64,000 nt of DNA from Turnera subulata (GCA_028386065.3 JAKUCV010001453.1:164711-228710), one strand, 5' to 3'; positions 1 to 12,153 are shown, counted from the first letter of the stretch. A program made the numbers and translations. Notes: a model not told the origin generated them from the sequence alone.

Positions 1-2344
1 CTTTGTTTCCAGCAACTCTGCCAATACGAGCTTGCCATCTTCCATGTTGATGGTGCCTGATAAAAGTTAAAAACATTATAAGCAAGAGATGAGACAAAAA
101 AAAAAATCCCAACTTTTTCCTTGAATGCAAATTGCAAATGAACAATGTTCCTGATGGAACTAGAGAAACAAAGTTTATATAGAACGAGAGAAATTAATTA
201 GGATACAAGACCTGGTTACTCCTCTGTACATTGAAGCCCCTCTAGAGAATCCACTGCTTTTCCTGCGAGCAAAGATTAACTGAAAAAATAAGATAAACCT
301 GAACACAGCGATCCATGCACTTTAGTGAAACAGGCAAAGGCAGTAGCTCTTAATTAACCTTCTCAAATGAGCAACATATTCTTGTCTGGTCATGTTCTTC
401 ATTTCTTCCACTTCCTTTTGATAATTTTCCAACTGGCCAAGACGCAATATACGTGTAACATAATAAGAATTGGAAAAATTCCACCCCATAATTTTGAAAA
501 ATGAAAGGGAGGGTAAAAGTCATTACAGGGAAATTGATATGCGTAGAAGGTCCCCAATACTTGAGTGCGGCTAGATCATAGGCCCTTGCAGCTTTTTCTT
601 CCATGTCATAACCCCCTGGTAATTTGCATAATAGACTTAATAACATTCTATGACGATAATATATGAAACTGTGCTTGATCCAAAGACTTACCAAGATAAA
701 CTGAGAATCATCATTTGTTCATATGTGCAGCCCCAGCCAAGTGAAAACAACAACAAAATCAGTCGTAAATACAGAACGAGCCACGATAAGAACCAAGATG
801 TGAAAAGTTGCCTAGCCATTCAGAGAAAGAAAGCTGAAGAGCATATTGGGAATAGAATGTGCTTTGATTGCTAACCTTGTCTTCCTTTCCTGCTTTGGCC
901 TTCTTTCTTGCAACTATTGTCCCACAAATGGGCTTCATATCTCCCAGTCCATCTATGCCTGAATAAAGAAATGGCTTGTCAATCAATTATTGGAAGAAAG
1001 ACTACCACTGGCAACAGAAGCACAGGAATAACAAATCAAAGAGAAAAAAATAAAAGAAAAGGACTACTGTGCCAGGCAAAGTTCCGTGGTTAAAAATAAA
1101 CATTTTCTGGCTGAGAAGCAGGAATGACCAAAGAGTGTGAAATGGGAGAATTAATTAAGTAAATTAAAAGTTTGCTAACCTTGTAACACCTCTGTACTGG
1201 GATGTTCTCTGTCCAAATGTATCAATGGACTTCCTATGAATAATTTGTCTCTGATCCACCTTGTCCGCTCCCCTTTTCTTTGTTTCCATGGCTGCACAAT
1301 CAGTTACAACAGCTGAGATTTGCTGAGAACCAGTAACACAGCTAGACTGAGAGCCGGGGCTCATAGACAAGCTCAGGGATTGCAAGTCCCCGTATGCCAC
1401 TGCACCAATAGACCCTGATTCACTTGCATTATCAACCATGCAGCCAATCATCTTCTGCTCCATTGCATGGTTACTTGGGTAGTTCCTCGAAATCCAGTTC
1501 TTTAAGCCATTTACCTCATCATCTCCCACAGTAGGGAGCTGAAGGTTGCACTCTGAAGCCAGAGTTTGTTTAGCCTCCTGTCCTCCTTCTGCTGCTAGTA
1601 ACATGTCATGGTTCCTATAGTTAGAGTAGTATGGGTAGTGTTGGTCCTGAATCTGGTGGTGGTGTTGCTGCTGCCTGGGGTTTTGTTGGAGGTGGTTTAG
1701 GCAATGTTGGTTGTTGGGCTCATGGTCTGGGTCTTGGTTGTAATACATGCTGTCCAAGCTAAGAGCCATAGCTTCTCTATCATTGCTTTCATATTGATGG
1801 GTCCCCATGGTTGCACCACCAAAGAAGTCCTCCAGTTTAGGTGTTGAAGTTGTTACCATTGTTGCTTCACAGAAAAATGTCAAAAAAGACATAAGACCCA
1901 AAGAAGTTTTTGAGAATAGCATTTTTTTTTTTTAGTTACTCAAGGCACAAAACCCAGGAAGCTCAAAAAAAGAGAAGAGTACTACTGTGCAGGCATTGTC
2001 TTTACTGCGAGCAAAAGGAGCTAACCTTGAGGCTGTGACCTGGAGAGAGCAGCCTCCATTATGCAAAGAGAACCATCAGACTTTAGGGGCATCACAGGCA
2101 GAGGAGAGAACAGGCCACCATTTTCACCTTCGACCCCATAATAAATGCCACAGTTGAGGTGTGGCGGGGAGTTAAAGAAGCTTGTTGGGATTGCAGTAGG
2201 AACATCAGCAGGATCAGACTGTGGTTGGTGTTGGTGACGGTGATGACTGGTGGCTGAAGGGACCTCCATTTTCAAGTGAGAGGAAAGGGAAAAGCCTAAC
2301 CAGTTAGTGTTGTTATTGGTATCATCATTGCTCATGGACTTCAT
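1..2344 (-). CDS. ANT: AINTEGUMENTA-type AP2/ERF transcription factor (5' part of gene; 3' end lies beyond the window)
   Basis: Nuclear DNA-binding regulator of organ growth and ovule development in the euANT branch of the AP2 family (family knowledge). Exons read on the minus strand: 2344-2026, 1864-1180, 958-876, 700-692, 615-527, 432-359, 262-212, 56-1. Every intron is GT-AG and the phases agree throughout, giving 455 codons before the edge. Residues 15-22 read WLGFSLSS, 115-123 carry the PKLEDFFGG euANT motif, 270-284 the [15 protein letters not shown] motif, and 318-329 the [12 protein letters not shown] lead-in. The first AP2 repeat starts at YRGVTR (330) and ends near 395. The linker contains [20 protein letters not shown], and the second repeat starts at YRGVTR (432). 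Exon 4 is the 9-nt microexon typical of this family. N-terminal motif order and the opening MKS..ND match ANT better than the other AIL/PLETHORA genes. The rest of repeat 2 and the C-terminus are missing only because the window ends. Confidence 0.93.
692..700 (-). other. ANT: 9-nt coding microexon (exon 4) of the ANT gene
   Basis: On the minus strand an intron ends in CTCAG, then come nine bases TTTATCTTG, then GTAAG. Joined to the phase-1 G of exon 3 (ends at 876) and to the GG that opens exon 5 (615), it restores V-Y-L-G inside [20 protein letters not shown] of AP2 repeat 1. Gene finders often skip exons this small. Skipping it removes three residues without a frameshift. Confidence 0.93.
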
Positions 2345-2690
2345 TTGTTTTGTGTGTAGGCTGATGATGCCTGATGATACCCTCTAGTACTACTAACTTA
2401 GAAGGGATTCTTGGTAAGTTTTTCTTAAGGCGAGGCAACTCAATCATTTGGAACTGAATAAACTAATCATATATAGACCAAGAAACATATATAACGCTCT
2501 CTTTCCTTCACTCCATTCTTTGAGACGGGTGTGTTTCTTTTGTTTTTTGTTCTTTAGCAGCAGAAGTACTGCATTGAAGTTGGACCAAATCTAACCACTC
2601 GTCTAAACAAATCCTAGCACCTGCAACTGAATCTATGCACTCTGTCTCTTTCTCTCTCTCTCACACACACACTGAAAAGATTTATAAAGA
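2345..2690 (-). promoter_or_regulatory. Putative ANT 5' UTR and core promoter
   Basis: Upstream of the ATG on the minus strand are two TATA-like stretches, TATATATG near 2468-2476 and TTATATATG near 2486-2495. About 150 bp further out lies a GA/GT-rich tract (2641-2672, read as CT and CA repeats on the plus strand). GA tracts of this kind are bound by plant BPC proteins and are frequent in plant 5' leaders (general knowledge). No transcript start can be fixed from sequence alone, and the true promoter may lie further upstream. Confidence 0.35.
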
Positions 2691-3847
2691 GAGCAAAGCA
2701 AGTTCCTTTAAACTAAACAAAAAGAATGAGTTCCAGCCAGCAATGCTGGGTATCCTTCCTGCATTCCATAGGGATCTGTGTATGAGAAAGACCTCTTCTT
2801 TTGCTTTACCCTACGCTCCTCTCTTGCCTTTGTTTTTTTTAACTTTCTTTATTTAAGCAAGCACCCTCCCTCGTCCCCCCTCCCAAAAAGAAAAGAGAGA
2901 AAAAAAAATATCCAAGATACGTTAAAAAAAGGATCAAAGTCTACACCAAAGAAAGACAAAAATAGCAGCAGCAGTAGCAGTAAGAAACCTCATTTTTCAA
3001 GCGGATAAGACATGTCAAGCGAAAACGCAACAAAACCCAGGAGTTATTAAGTCATTAGGTCGCCCCTTTATGCTTATTTATTTTTATTGTGCCAGTATTG
3101 TTTCTCTTGGGTATGTAGCATGCACTAATGCGGATGATAATAATATTATGATAAGACCAGATATACATGGAGATACTGGTGTTTGCTTTTAATAACATAT
3201 ACCAGTAGTAGCAGAGGCAGGGCATCAATAGTTTTTTTTCACAGGCTGAGTGACAAAGTGTCTATCTATAGAGTCACTTCACCACAACATATATAGTACA
3301 AGCATGACCTGGGCCTATTGTAGTCTCCAACACAAAGGGGATAGCCGGATAGGCATCTGCCACCTCTACTACTACTAAGCGCAGTACTGCATGATAAACG
3401 ACGCTGTTTTGGCTGAGCCTGTGAGGAGTAGTCGCCCTTGTTTGACTACATATTTTGTCCAGTTCTACCTCTGCTGTAGTGTACAATACGCCTTTGGCAG
3501 AGGGCGCCAGTTGTTCATTCCCAGTATTGATATTTGATTCCAGCTGAATCAATGAATCAATTAATGGAACTACACACACACCAAAAAAAACAATATTGGA
3601 GGACCGCAACTTTAGACTTTAGAGGATGGTCTGGTTTCATTTGGATTGCATATTTACAACTTATCTTCTACTCGTTTCGTTCGTTACTCCTTGTTTATTT
3701 TTGTCAGAAGAAACATTTCCTTTTTCTATTGATGAAAAATTGTTTTAAACCGATTACGTAGCTGAGCAATAAATATATATTATGTTGAAAGTGAGACAAG
3801 AATTCCATTTTAGTTGAAATAACCTGTTTACCAAAAATTTATGGGTG

Positions 3848-3848
<1 letters not shown>

Positions 3849-3901
<53 letters not shown>
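3849..3901. repeat. (TA)n microsatellite
   Basis: About 26 uninterrupted TA units. Confidence 0.95.
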
Positions 3902-3904
<3 letters not shown>

Positions 3905-4218
3905 ATAATATAGGTGCGCACATATCAAACTCAAGCTCGTACAGAGACCGTGACGTAAGCTACTTACAGACTTAAAAGCTTAGTTATGATGGGTTATGAG
4001 GGCATCTCTCCTGAAGAGGCTGGAGACGAAATCTATCAAGGATGGTCAGCCCAGGTAGTATAATCTAACATATCAGACAAAAAAAATAATGATAATCTAA
4101 CATAAGGGGACCATAAATTTTGGGTTAATAATTGAACACTAGGCCTATATATAATTAACGGTACAACACGAGGTTTACTCATAGACTACCTCAAATTTGT
4201 TGAAAGTGACATTAATAA

Positions 4219-4644
4219 GGGTTTTAAATAAAAGATTAATTATTTTTTAACCACCTGAATTTTTTATCAAACTGATTTAACCATTTGAATTAAAAAAAAA
4301 ATCAAGATAAAGGTACCTCGAACTTTAATTTTGAAAGATTAACCACCTGAACTGAAAAAACCCGGGATAGAGGTATCTCATTTGGATTAAATCTTACAAA
4401 AAAAGTCTGAGGTACCTTTATCCCGATTTTTTAGTTGAGGTGGTTAAATCTTATAAAAACAAAGTTTGAGGTACTTTTATCTCGGTCTTTTTTAGTTCAG
4501 GTCGTTAAATCTTTAGTTCAGGTAGTTAAATCTTACAAAAATAAAATTCGAGGTACCTTTTTCTCGCTTTTTTTAGTTCCGGTAATTAAATCTGTTTGAC
4601 CAAAAATTTAGGTGGTTAAAAAGTAATTAACCCGTTTTAAAAAA
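4219..4644. mobile_element. Foldback (MITE-like) element with internal repeats
   Basis: The two ends are inverted copies of each other. The left arm contains AACCACCTGAATTTTTTATC and the right arm contains the complementary TTTAGGTGGTTAAAAAGT. Inside, a unit of roughly 60-70 bp built on GAGGTACCTTTATC and TTAGTTCAGGTGGTTAAATC recurs about three times in one orientation and about twice in the other. The whole can fold into one long imperfect hairpin. No coding capacity. Ends are approximate because no clear target-site duplication was found. Confidence 0.7.
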
Positions 4645-5919
4645 CATAAGAATAGATACAAGGGCACTACTAGTAAAGTCAATCGAACTCGAATGTTTAA
4701 ATTGTTGGACAAGTTTATATGATTAATTTTAAGATTTGTTACTGTACACACATATTTGTCTACCAAAAATTATACACAAAAAAAATACGCCAAGGTAAGT
4801 GGTTCTAGACTCCTAGTATTATTTTTTATCTTGATCGGCCTTTTTTTTTCATTTATTGTTTTCGGTACATTTTTTTATCATTTAAATCATCAGTATCAAT
4901 TATGCTAAGTAATCTTTTAACTTTGGTAGGAGTATTTGTGTTTGTGAGAGGAAGGGCATCCCATGTAATATTGTTTGAAAGAAAGGGGGAATTGCCCCTA
5001 GGGGACAATGGTTTTTGCAGGACACACATCGCCCCGACATCATTCAAGGCTTGACGCTGAAAGAACAGGACAAATGTGAACTGAATAGAAAAACAATCTT
5101 TTAATGAGTTTAAAGAAGAGCTCTGGGGATTGCTTCCTTCCTTTGTCTTAGTTGCTGAGGCAAAGCTTCACATCCATTCCTGGCTTCACACACTGAGGAG
5201 GATTTTTTAATAGTAGCAACAAGAACAATGATTACGACATTGGGTGCCAATTTTAGGAAAGAAATTGACTCCCTCTCCATACTAAATTTTGGATAATATT
5301 CCGTCGAGATTTGAGAAGATCAGGAACATTACACATTGTGGTATACAGTGGCATGGCATGGCCACTACACTGTGCGCTCCTTCCTGTTAAACTCAAAATT
5401 CATTCATTCCGGGTAGTTAACAAGAGCGGGGACAACGACTTGACAAAACCTCATAAAGACTCCCCCCCTCCCTCCCCTACAAATGATTTTGACATTATTC
5501 ATGCTTTCTTTATGATGCAATTGATGCATCCTTCCCCTACATGTGTTCTATAGCTATTCCTTAATTATAGTATATATGTGGTTTTTGTGGAATTTCTATC
5601 TTCTCTTTTATATTTTGTACATGTCCATATGTTCAGTGAGCTGCACTAGTCCAACACTCAAGATTTGCAAAATGGGTCATGGTTATAACTGTCAGCGCCC
5701 TTTGCTGCATGCGTATTATTATATATACATTAGAGCAGCATATATATATAGTGACTGGATCCCATATTATTGGACAGGGAACATATTTTTGCATGGAAAT
5801 GTGTATATTTTGCATGCATGAGCAAGCTTACAGGGGGGAGACAGATTTTCCGGGGGAAATGATTTGGTTTTGAAAAGAGAATAGGAGATAGTTGTGAGTG
5901 CGAGATGTACAAAAGGGAA

Positions 5920-5930
5920 NGGGGGGGGGG
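5920..5930. other. Ambiguous base N followed by a run of ten G
   Basis: A single N at 5920 precedes a homopolymer of ten G (5921-5930). This is probably a sequencing or consensus ambiguity at a homopolymer, not biology. Local length may be wrong. Confidence 0.9.
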
Positions 5931-7418
5931 CAATGGCATTTTGCTACAAATGGGGGCGTGGGCCTAGCAAAAGAGCTTTACGTTGCCTCAGCAAAAAACT
6001 TGCTTTCTTTCATATTCGCCATCCTTTAGGTGGGAAGCAGATGGGAAAGGATTGGCTGGTGGTTTCCTCTTTTCTCTTGACTGTCTGCTTTTATTAAGGC
6101 TTGTCAGTGCAGTACCCCCCCTCCCCCCCTTCTCGCTTCAGAATTATTTGTTCTTCACACACACAAGGACCCTTCTGCCCTCTAATTTTAGTCCAGACTT
6201 CAATTCCTAACTTGTAGATTGCCAGATTTTAGTATTAATAACTAACCCAACAAACAGCTCACTAAATTAAATTTCCGCTACAGGGGAACCAAGAGATATA
6301 TATATATGGTACATCTCCAAGTAATATTCCCAGCTAGCTACGATACTACTACCTGTGCATCATCATCTTCTGTTTTGTGTCTTTCTTTCTTTTTGATAAT
6401 AGGATCGAATTTTAGTTATGGAACCAAAAAACTAAAACAAGATCCACAAATTGAGAGACACCAGCCATCACAACACAGGAGTTAAAAACCAGAAGGACCT
6501 ATACAAGAAGACAGCCTAACCGTTGAGCCATGCCAATCCTTAAGACTACTAGTGCACAATAACGCATCAGATAAGCTAAAGGGGAAAGAAGGATGTTTTG
6601 CTTTAATCAGGATCTCAACACAATGATTTCAAATAACTTGCCCCAGTCCACATCCAAATGCTCCACATCCCGTTTGCCTTGTATTTGCTGGCATCTTCCC
6701 CCTTTTGTAATCTTTATATATGTTTCCCTAACTTAAATCTGCATTTTCCCCAATCTCTGATAGCAATGCCATGCGAGGAATAATAATCTGTTCGATTTCA
6801 ACTTTTAAGGAGTTGTGTCCAAAGTCTTTGACAGGCATATTCTCCCTTTAGTACTTACAATTAATTGCATTATTTGGCTCACATTGGCAAGAAATTTAAG
6901 AATCTAGCTAGGGAAGAACTTGTCCTTTTTTAATCTATGCATCGCAATACAAGGGTCCCCCAGTAGACCTTATCTTATATTTACTGTCTTCTCCATGTAA
7001 AGAGACTAGCAAAAAGAGAAAGGAAAATTAAAAGAACAGGGGTGATATATATATATAGACGAGGGAAGACTCTAACAAGTAGCAAATGCATGACATCTTG
7101 ACCAAACCAAACCAAAAAAAAAAAAAAAAGAAAGAACAAATGCATGACATTCATCAACGGTACAAAAGCACAACAGTCGGCCCATGTTAACTTTGTATAC
7201 TCATAGAGCTAGTAACAGACACAATATACTGACTGACATTGTATTGTTATAGATTGCTTCCTTATGCTGACCCAAAAAAAAAAAAAATTGCTTCCTTACA
7301 GTACTGTATTGGCTAGGGACTACCTTTATTTCCATAAGGCTAATCAAGACAACACAAAAGAAAAACAAACTACAGGAGATGAGACAAAGCTAACTAAATT
7401 GATAGGCCTAATAATCAA

Positions 7419-8258
7419 TCAAACTTTTTTATTTAGGTTGAAACGTGTTGCAAAGAAAAGATCTCTGACCCAGAGGGGAGAGCAAGATAGCACCGCAAAC
7501 AAACCAGTCATATGACCATAAATAATTTGCTTTGGTGGCCTAGGGCTCAAGACTTTGTTGGCCACATGTCTTGCTAATAGGGTAGCATCAGTTGCTTTTC
7601 CACCCTGAGAAGCCCTAGCTCTCTCTGCAATAGCCTCCTTGAAATCCTTGTAGAGTTTCCAATCCTGATTTGCTAGTCTCTCTGTGTTAGCCTTACCAAG
7701 ATTTGATCTAATAGCGCCAGGGACTACCAGCACCACATTAATCCCAAATGGCTTTAGCTCAACACGTAAAGTACTAGACATGGCATGGACTGCAGACTTA
7801 CTAGCACAATAAGACCCTGCCCATGGTGTGGGCACCCTCCCTACCACACTCCCTATATTCACTATACTACCACTACGCCTAGATGCCATGTAAGGCACTA
7901 CATTTTGTACTAACCTTAGTTGCCCCAGTGTGTTAATTTCCCAAGCTTTCCTAATTGCATCTAGAGAGAGCTCAGCCAAAGGCCCCGTGCTTCCTATCCC
8001 GGCATTATTGATCAATACATCAATGTGACCATATTTTGATATAATAGTACTGATGGCCGAGGACACGCTCTCGTCGGATGATACATCAAGCCCCATTGTC
8101 TCTATTCTCTCGGACCGGAGGTCTGACATGTCGTCTCTGCGCTGAGGGATGTCGGAGGCAAAGACATGGCAATTCTGCTCCGCAAACGCCTTGCAATACT
8201 CGTAGCCTATGCCACCTTTTGCACAGCCCGTAATTAGCACAACTTTTGGGTCTCCCAT
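7419..8258 (-). CDS. Classical short-chain dehydrogenase/reductase, 279 aa (acyl-DHAP reductase-like)
   Basis: NAD(P)(H)-dependent oxidoreductase with a Rossmann fold. The single open frame has no intron. The dinucleotide-binding motif is TGCAKGGIG (10-18), D58 lies in LDVS, the structural NNAG is at 84-87, and the active-site tetrad is N109, S137, Y150 and K154 (YCASK), followed by PG at 180-181. Length is close to the usual 250-290 aa. The GGIG-Y-E start and the overall motif layout resemble plant proteins annotated as NADPH-dependent 1-acyldihydroxyacetone phosphate reductase (yeast AYR1-like), but the substrate cannot be told from sequence. The C-terminal 30 or so residues are hydrophobic and then basic (ending NLNKKV), compatible with membrane association. 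It sits about 5 kb from ANT in the same orientation, with no sign of co-regulation. All catalytic residues are present, so it is probably functional. Confidence 0.9.
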   Translation of the reverse strand: MGDPKVVLITGCAKGGIGYEYCKAFAEQNCHVFASDIPQRRDDMSDLRSERIETMGLDVSSDESVSSAISTIISKYGHIDVLINNAGIGSTGPLAELSLDAIRKAWEINTLGQLRLVQNVVPYMASRRSGSIVNIGSVVGRVPTPWAGSYCASKSAVHAMSSTLRVELKPFGINVVLVVPGAIRSNLGKANTERLANQDWKLYKDFKEAIAERARASQGGKATDATLLARHVANKVLSPRPPKQIIYGHMTGLFAVLSCSPLWVRDLFFATRFNLNKKV

Positions 8259-9387
8259 GTTTACTTAAGCCGCTTGAACTTGAATCAATGTTTTTTGATG
8301 CTAACTTGAATCGATGTTAAGTATTAACTCGTTGCTTGTGCTTATAAAACACTAATTAACTTTTTGTTTTCTTTCTTCATTGTTCTTGGTGGGATGCAGA
8401 ATATGCTCAAGGTATATCCTGATACGATGGTCATTTGCCGGCTAAAAATTGGAACTCATCCCGTTTAATGAATGGCCTCTAGTGTTATAGGGTATGTATC
8501 TACTTAATTTGTGTGTGATCCGCCATATGTATAAGACACATCCTGAAATCTTATAACTAATATCACTTTACAGCAGGTTAAAGAATTGAGGGTATTTGTT
8601 AGCTTGCAATTGGATTTTCTAGGCGTAGGGAATTTTACAAGTTTTTGCTTGGCAAGGGAACAAATAATGGAGGACAACAACAGGAAATTGCTGTGCACCT
8701 GCCAGGTAAAGCTGTTAGTTGTACTTACTTGTAAATTGTAATGAATACCTTGCTTAGGTCATTACATGCCGAGGATAATTATTATGTTCGGATCTCTCGT
8801 TGAAGTCGCCCATCATGTAAGTCCTTGGTAGCAATGTGGGGTGGCATGGAGAGATTATTTTTCAATAAGGTTCTGTTTGACCTTCATTATTAAATTCAAG
8901 GAAACATCATCGTATCGTTGCTGTCCTACTCTGGATGTTAAATTTATTCCAACAATTATCAACTGCTGTGCTGGGGAGGCAGGGTAGGAACAAGGTACCA
9001 TAGTGAAGCATTGTGCATTCAATTGTTTGTTGTAAATAATGCTCCTCCAATAAAAATGGGACGCCTAGTATTATATGAGACCAGAAATACAACAATTATT
9101 CAACAGCTAATTATGACCTGAACTATGGACAAATTTTATTGTTGAAGTCGTATGGTAAGGATCATTTATAGTTTGATTCTGTTACGACATTCCAAGACTG
9201 ATCATATAAATCTAATTGCAAAAGAGAATTGATACCCAGCAGTGTACGTAGGAGGAGCTGTTAATGGCCTGCAAAAATTCCATTCCACAGAAGGGGGACT
9301 ACATATATATTAGCTCAGGGAGAATGAGAAAGGAAAAAAAAATGGCTAGAAGGGGTTATTATGAAGAACAAAAAAATTAATGAGGTA
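8259..9387. other. Non-coding region upstream of the SDR gene
   Basis: This holds the 5' flank of the SDR gene, including a TTTATAAG TATA-like box near 8340-8350 about 85 bp from the ATG on the minus strand. Otherwise it has no supportable gene. Open frames here are short and lack recognisable motifs. Confidence 0.45.
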
Positions 9388-9644
9388 CTCCCTCCGTTCC
9401 GTACGTTTAAGGTATCTGCACACAAATTAAGAAAGAAAATTAATAGCTTAAAATTTAAGATTATTTCACTAATTTATTCTTATTTTACTTTTAATAAAAC
9501 TAAACAACCTAAATGTAGTTATTATATAAAATTAAAGATAAATATGAAAAAACTTCTATTAATGCTCAGAGAATTGTAAAGCTTCAATTTTTTTGGAATA
9601 AATTTTTTTCCCCACAAAAGTCAATTAATTCGGAACGGAGTGAG
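9388..9644. mobile_element. Stowaway-like MITE (Tc1/mariner type), 257 bp
   Basis: It begins CTCCCTCCGTTCC and ends with the inverted GGAACGGAGTGAG. Both ends are flanked by TA (9386-9387 and 9645-9646), the usual mariner target duplication. No coding capacity. The CTCCCTCCGT end is the Stowaway signature. Confidence 0.9.
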
Positions 9645-9873
9645 TAATAATAATAAGGAAAGGGGTTTGGTCATGGGTGGGCATTCACAGGGTAACATAA
9701 AATCCAAACAAAATCTAAAGCAAAGATTGCAGAGCTAGCAAACAGTAGTCAACAGAGAAAGTAGATAGTGGACAGCAACCCAACTGAGAGAGAGAGACAG
9801 AAAGACCACGGACTGGTTTTTGTGCAATGCTGTATGCATGGGGCTAAAAGGTTTATGGGTTGTGCTCCTTTTC

Positions 9874-9893
9874 GAGAGAGAGAGAGAGAGAGA
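9874..9893. repeat. (GA)n microsatellite
   Basis: Ten GA units. Confidence 0.95.
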
Positions 9894-10855
9894 AGTAGAA
9901 CGTAGGTGTATATGCATGTCACCAATAAAGCACCTTCTCCCATTAAACCCTGCCAGTTTCTCTGCAATCTCTTTAACCTCATTACTCTCTTTTAACTGGC
10001 TTTACTTCCCTCTCAGTTTCCTCCCTTCTCTGAGATGTCATGGTCTAAGGCATACGTGACATGTCACGTTCAGAAATAAGATTCTTTCCTGTGGAGTGGA
10101 GCTACTCTGTTTTTTTAATTTTCTCTTTCTTTCTTTTTTTGTAAGAGCTGCTATATTTTTATGGTCATTGCAGCAAAACCAGCATCTTTTCTTCTTTTTC
10201 AATTTTTCATTTCCAATATATTTTGTCAGTTTATTTATTCTATTGTACGAAAAGGGAGGTAAGGTAATAGGCCTAAACTCTTGCAGTGACCTACCTACTA
10301 CCCCTGGCTCAAGATGAGAGGGATCCAGGCCATACTAGATTTTGCATCACGAAAACAGAAATAAAGCTGGACAATATATAAAAGGAAAGCAAGTAATGGC
10401 CCAACCCCTTTCACTTGTTGACAAGGTAGAAGCACCAATCACCGAAATGCCCACATTCCTAGGACCCCTAGTATATTTGTATTGCTGAAAGAGATTGCAA
10501 ACAGAGAAAGTTTGCTGGGAAGGGATTGAATGAATACTACCATTTGCAAATAGGCATTCCCTAGCTAGCATTAGCAAGGTAGTGGATTATTTGGTGGGGT
10601 TTCCTTCAAAGAAGAATCCAAACTCTCAAAACCAACTTGGTTGGAGGATGTCTACTTCGAGGCCCATGAAATATGGAGCTAAAATGGTTTTCCACTTTTG
10701 CTTTCTCTTCAGCAGAAGGAATGAGGATAACGAGATTTTTGTTTTGTGGATTCTAAAGGAAAACAAGGCCTATTTGACTTCAGGAAGAACTGATAAGTTC
10801 AGCCACCGAACTAATTTAACAATGTAACCAGCTTAGGCATCCCGCTAAATTCCAT

Positions 10856-10915
10856 CTTCAATCTAGTAGTAGCCAGCTTAGGCATCTTCAATCTAGTAGT
10901 AGCCAGCTTAGGCGT
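10856..10915. repeat. 30-bp tandem duplication
   Basis: Two head-to-tail copies of a unit containing TCTAGTAGTAGCCAGCTTAG, nearly identical. Confidence 0.9.
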
Positions 10916-11081
10916 CTCTTAAATTTCACCAAAAGTACGATGCGATCAGCCCAATTTACATAATGCCTAAGCAGGGTATCAAGTGGGAGATATGGAAACA
11001 TTTTTTTAATGCTCAAGATAAGGAAACAGTATTTTTTTTGAGAATAAGAAATGGAAACAATATTGAACACAACTACATCGG

Positions 11082-11560
11082 TGTTATAAATAAATTATGG
11101 TGAATGTCATTGTTATCATCCAGTAAAACTCATTTTTATCATACCCGAATTTACTTCCGGTAAATACTTTACCCATACACCAAACTTCTACTTGAAATTA
11201 TCTCTTTGGCTAATTACCCTTCATAATTCTATTTGTCCTAATCCTAATATCATCTTCCTTCACCTAACATCCCTTTGATTTTATCCTTTTAAATTAATCA
11301 TACTTATTTGTTTTTATCCTCCCATTTCCAACTATAAATACCCCTTCATTCCTTCACTTTCATACACTTACAACCTACCATAAACTTCACTCTCATCTCA
11401 TTCCATACACTTCTCTTCCATTCTCCCTCCATCTAAATTTATTATTCTCTTCTATATATTTTTATCAAAAGTGTATTATTATTACCAAAGTTTTATTATT
11501 ACCTTGATCAAGTTTGTATTATTCCATCAAATAGTGAAAATTTTCCCCAATTTTATAACA
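11082..11560 (+). repeat. 5' LTR of the Copia element
   Basis: TG...CA ends, 479 bp, same length as the partner at 23226. The two differ at scattered single bases only, by eye a few percent. Confidence 0.93.
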
Positions 11561-12153
11561 CGTTATCAGCACGAGTCTCTACTCTATTAAGGTATTTATT
11601 TCTAAAATTTTTCTTATTACTACTTTCATCCTTTCTATATATGTTATATATTCTTTATTATTATGCTATTATTATTGCGGAAAGATTTACCGAGTAAGCC
11701 TATATATATTATATATTCTTTATTATTATGCCATTATTATTGCTGAAAGATTTATCGAGTAGGTGTATATTATATCTATTATTATGCTTGTATTTAATTT
11801 ATGTTTATATTTTTATTTAAATTACAAATGGGCTCATAAAAGGCTCATTGCCTTTAATTTTCGGTTATTTATTGGGCTACGAAAAGGCCCATTATATTTA
11901 ATTTCTCGTTTTCATTTACGTTTTGATTGGGCTCGTACAAGGCCCATTGCATTTAATTCTCGCTTTAATTTCATTTACGTTATTCTTGGGCTCATATAAG
12001 ACTCATCGTATTTAATTTTCGGTTATTTATTTTTGACTAGGCTAATTTACAAAAGGCCCATGTTTATTTATTTTTTTAATTAAGTCTTTTATTTATTTAA
12101 ATTTTGGAATTATGTTAATTGAAGGCCCTTAAAATTTCCGAAAGAAATTTGTT
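11561..12153 (+). other. Primer-binding region and repetitive leader of the Copia element
   Basis: Immediately after the LTR comes CGTTATCAGCACGAG, a block seen after the 5' LTR of many plant Copia elements and thought to pair with an internal part of initiator tRNA-Met (family knowledge). The leader then contains a roughly 75-bp tandem duplication (about 11620-11765, each unit ending GATTTAYCGAGTARG) and four loose copies of a roughly 60-bp unit (11825-12060) in which GGGCTC or GGGCTA is followed by AAGGCCCAT and ATTTAATTYTCG. Confidence 0.7.

Larger units (their letters stand above)
2691..7418. other. Intergenic region between ANT and the SDR gene
   Basis: No convincing coding exon, RNA gene or complete transposon with coding capacity was found on either strand. 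It holds a long TA microsatellite, a foldback element (4219-4644), one ambiguous base (5920) and scattered AT-rich and homopolymer runs. It probably includes distal regulatory DNA of ANT, which is read leftward from 2344; that is inference. Confidence 0.5.
9645..11081. other. Non-coding region between the MITE and the Copia element
   Basis: No supportable gene. It contains a GA microsatellite at 9874-9893 and a 30-bp tandem duplication at 10856-10915 (unit contains AATCTAGTAGTAGCCAGCTT), plus pyrimidine-rich stretches. Open frames across the GA tract are repeat-derived. Confidence 0.5.

Noticed and set aside
350..694. 114-codon open frame containing [20 protein letters not shown] as a standalone gene
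   Set aside because: It is exon 5 of ANT with read-through into both flanking introns.
5311..6210. Several 60-90 codon open frames between ANT and the SDR gene
   Set aside because: Overlapping frames on both strands, no recognisable domain, no splice pattern, AT- or T-rich composition.
9735..10059. Open frames over the GA microsatellite
   Set aside because: SLSLSLS/REREREV repeats are translations of the dinucleotide repeat.
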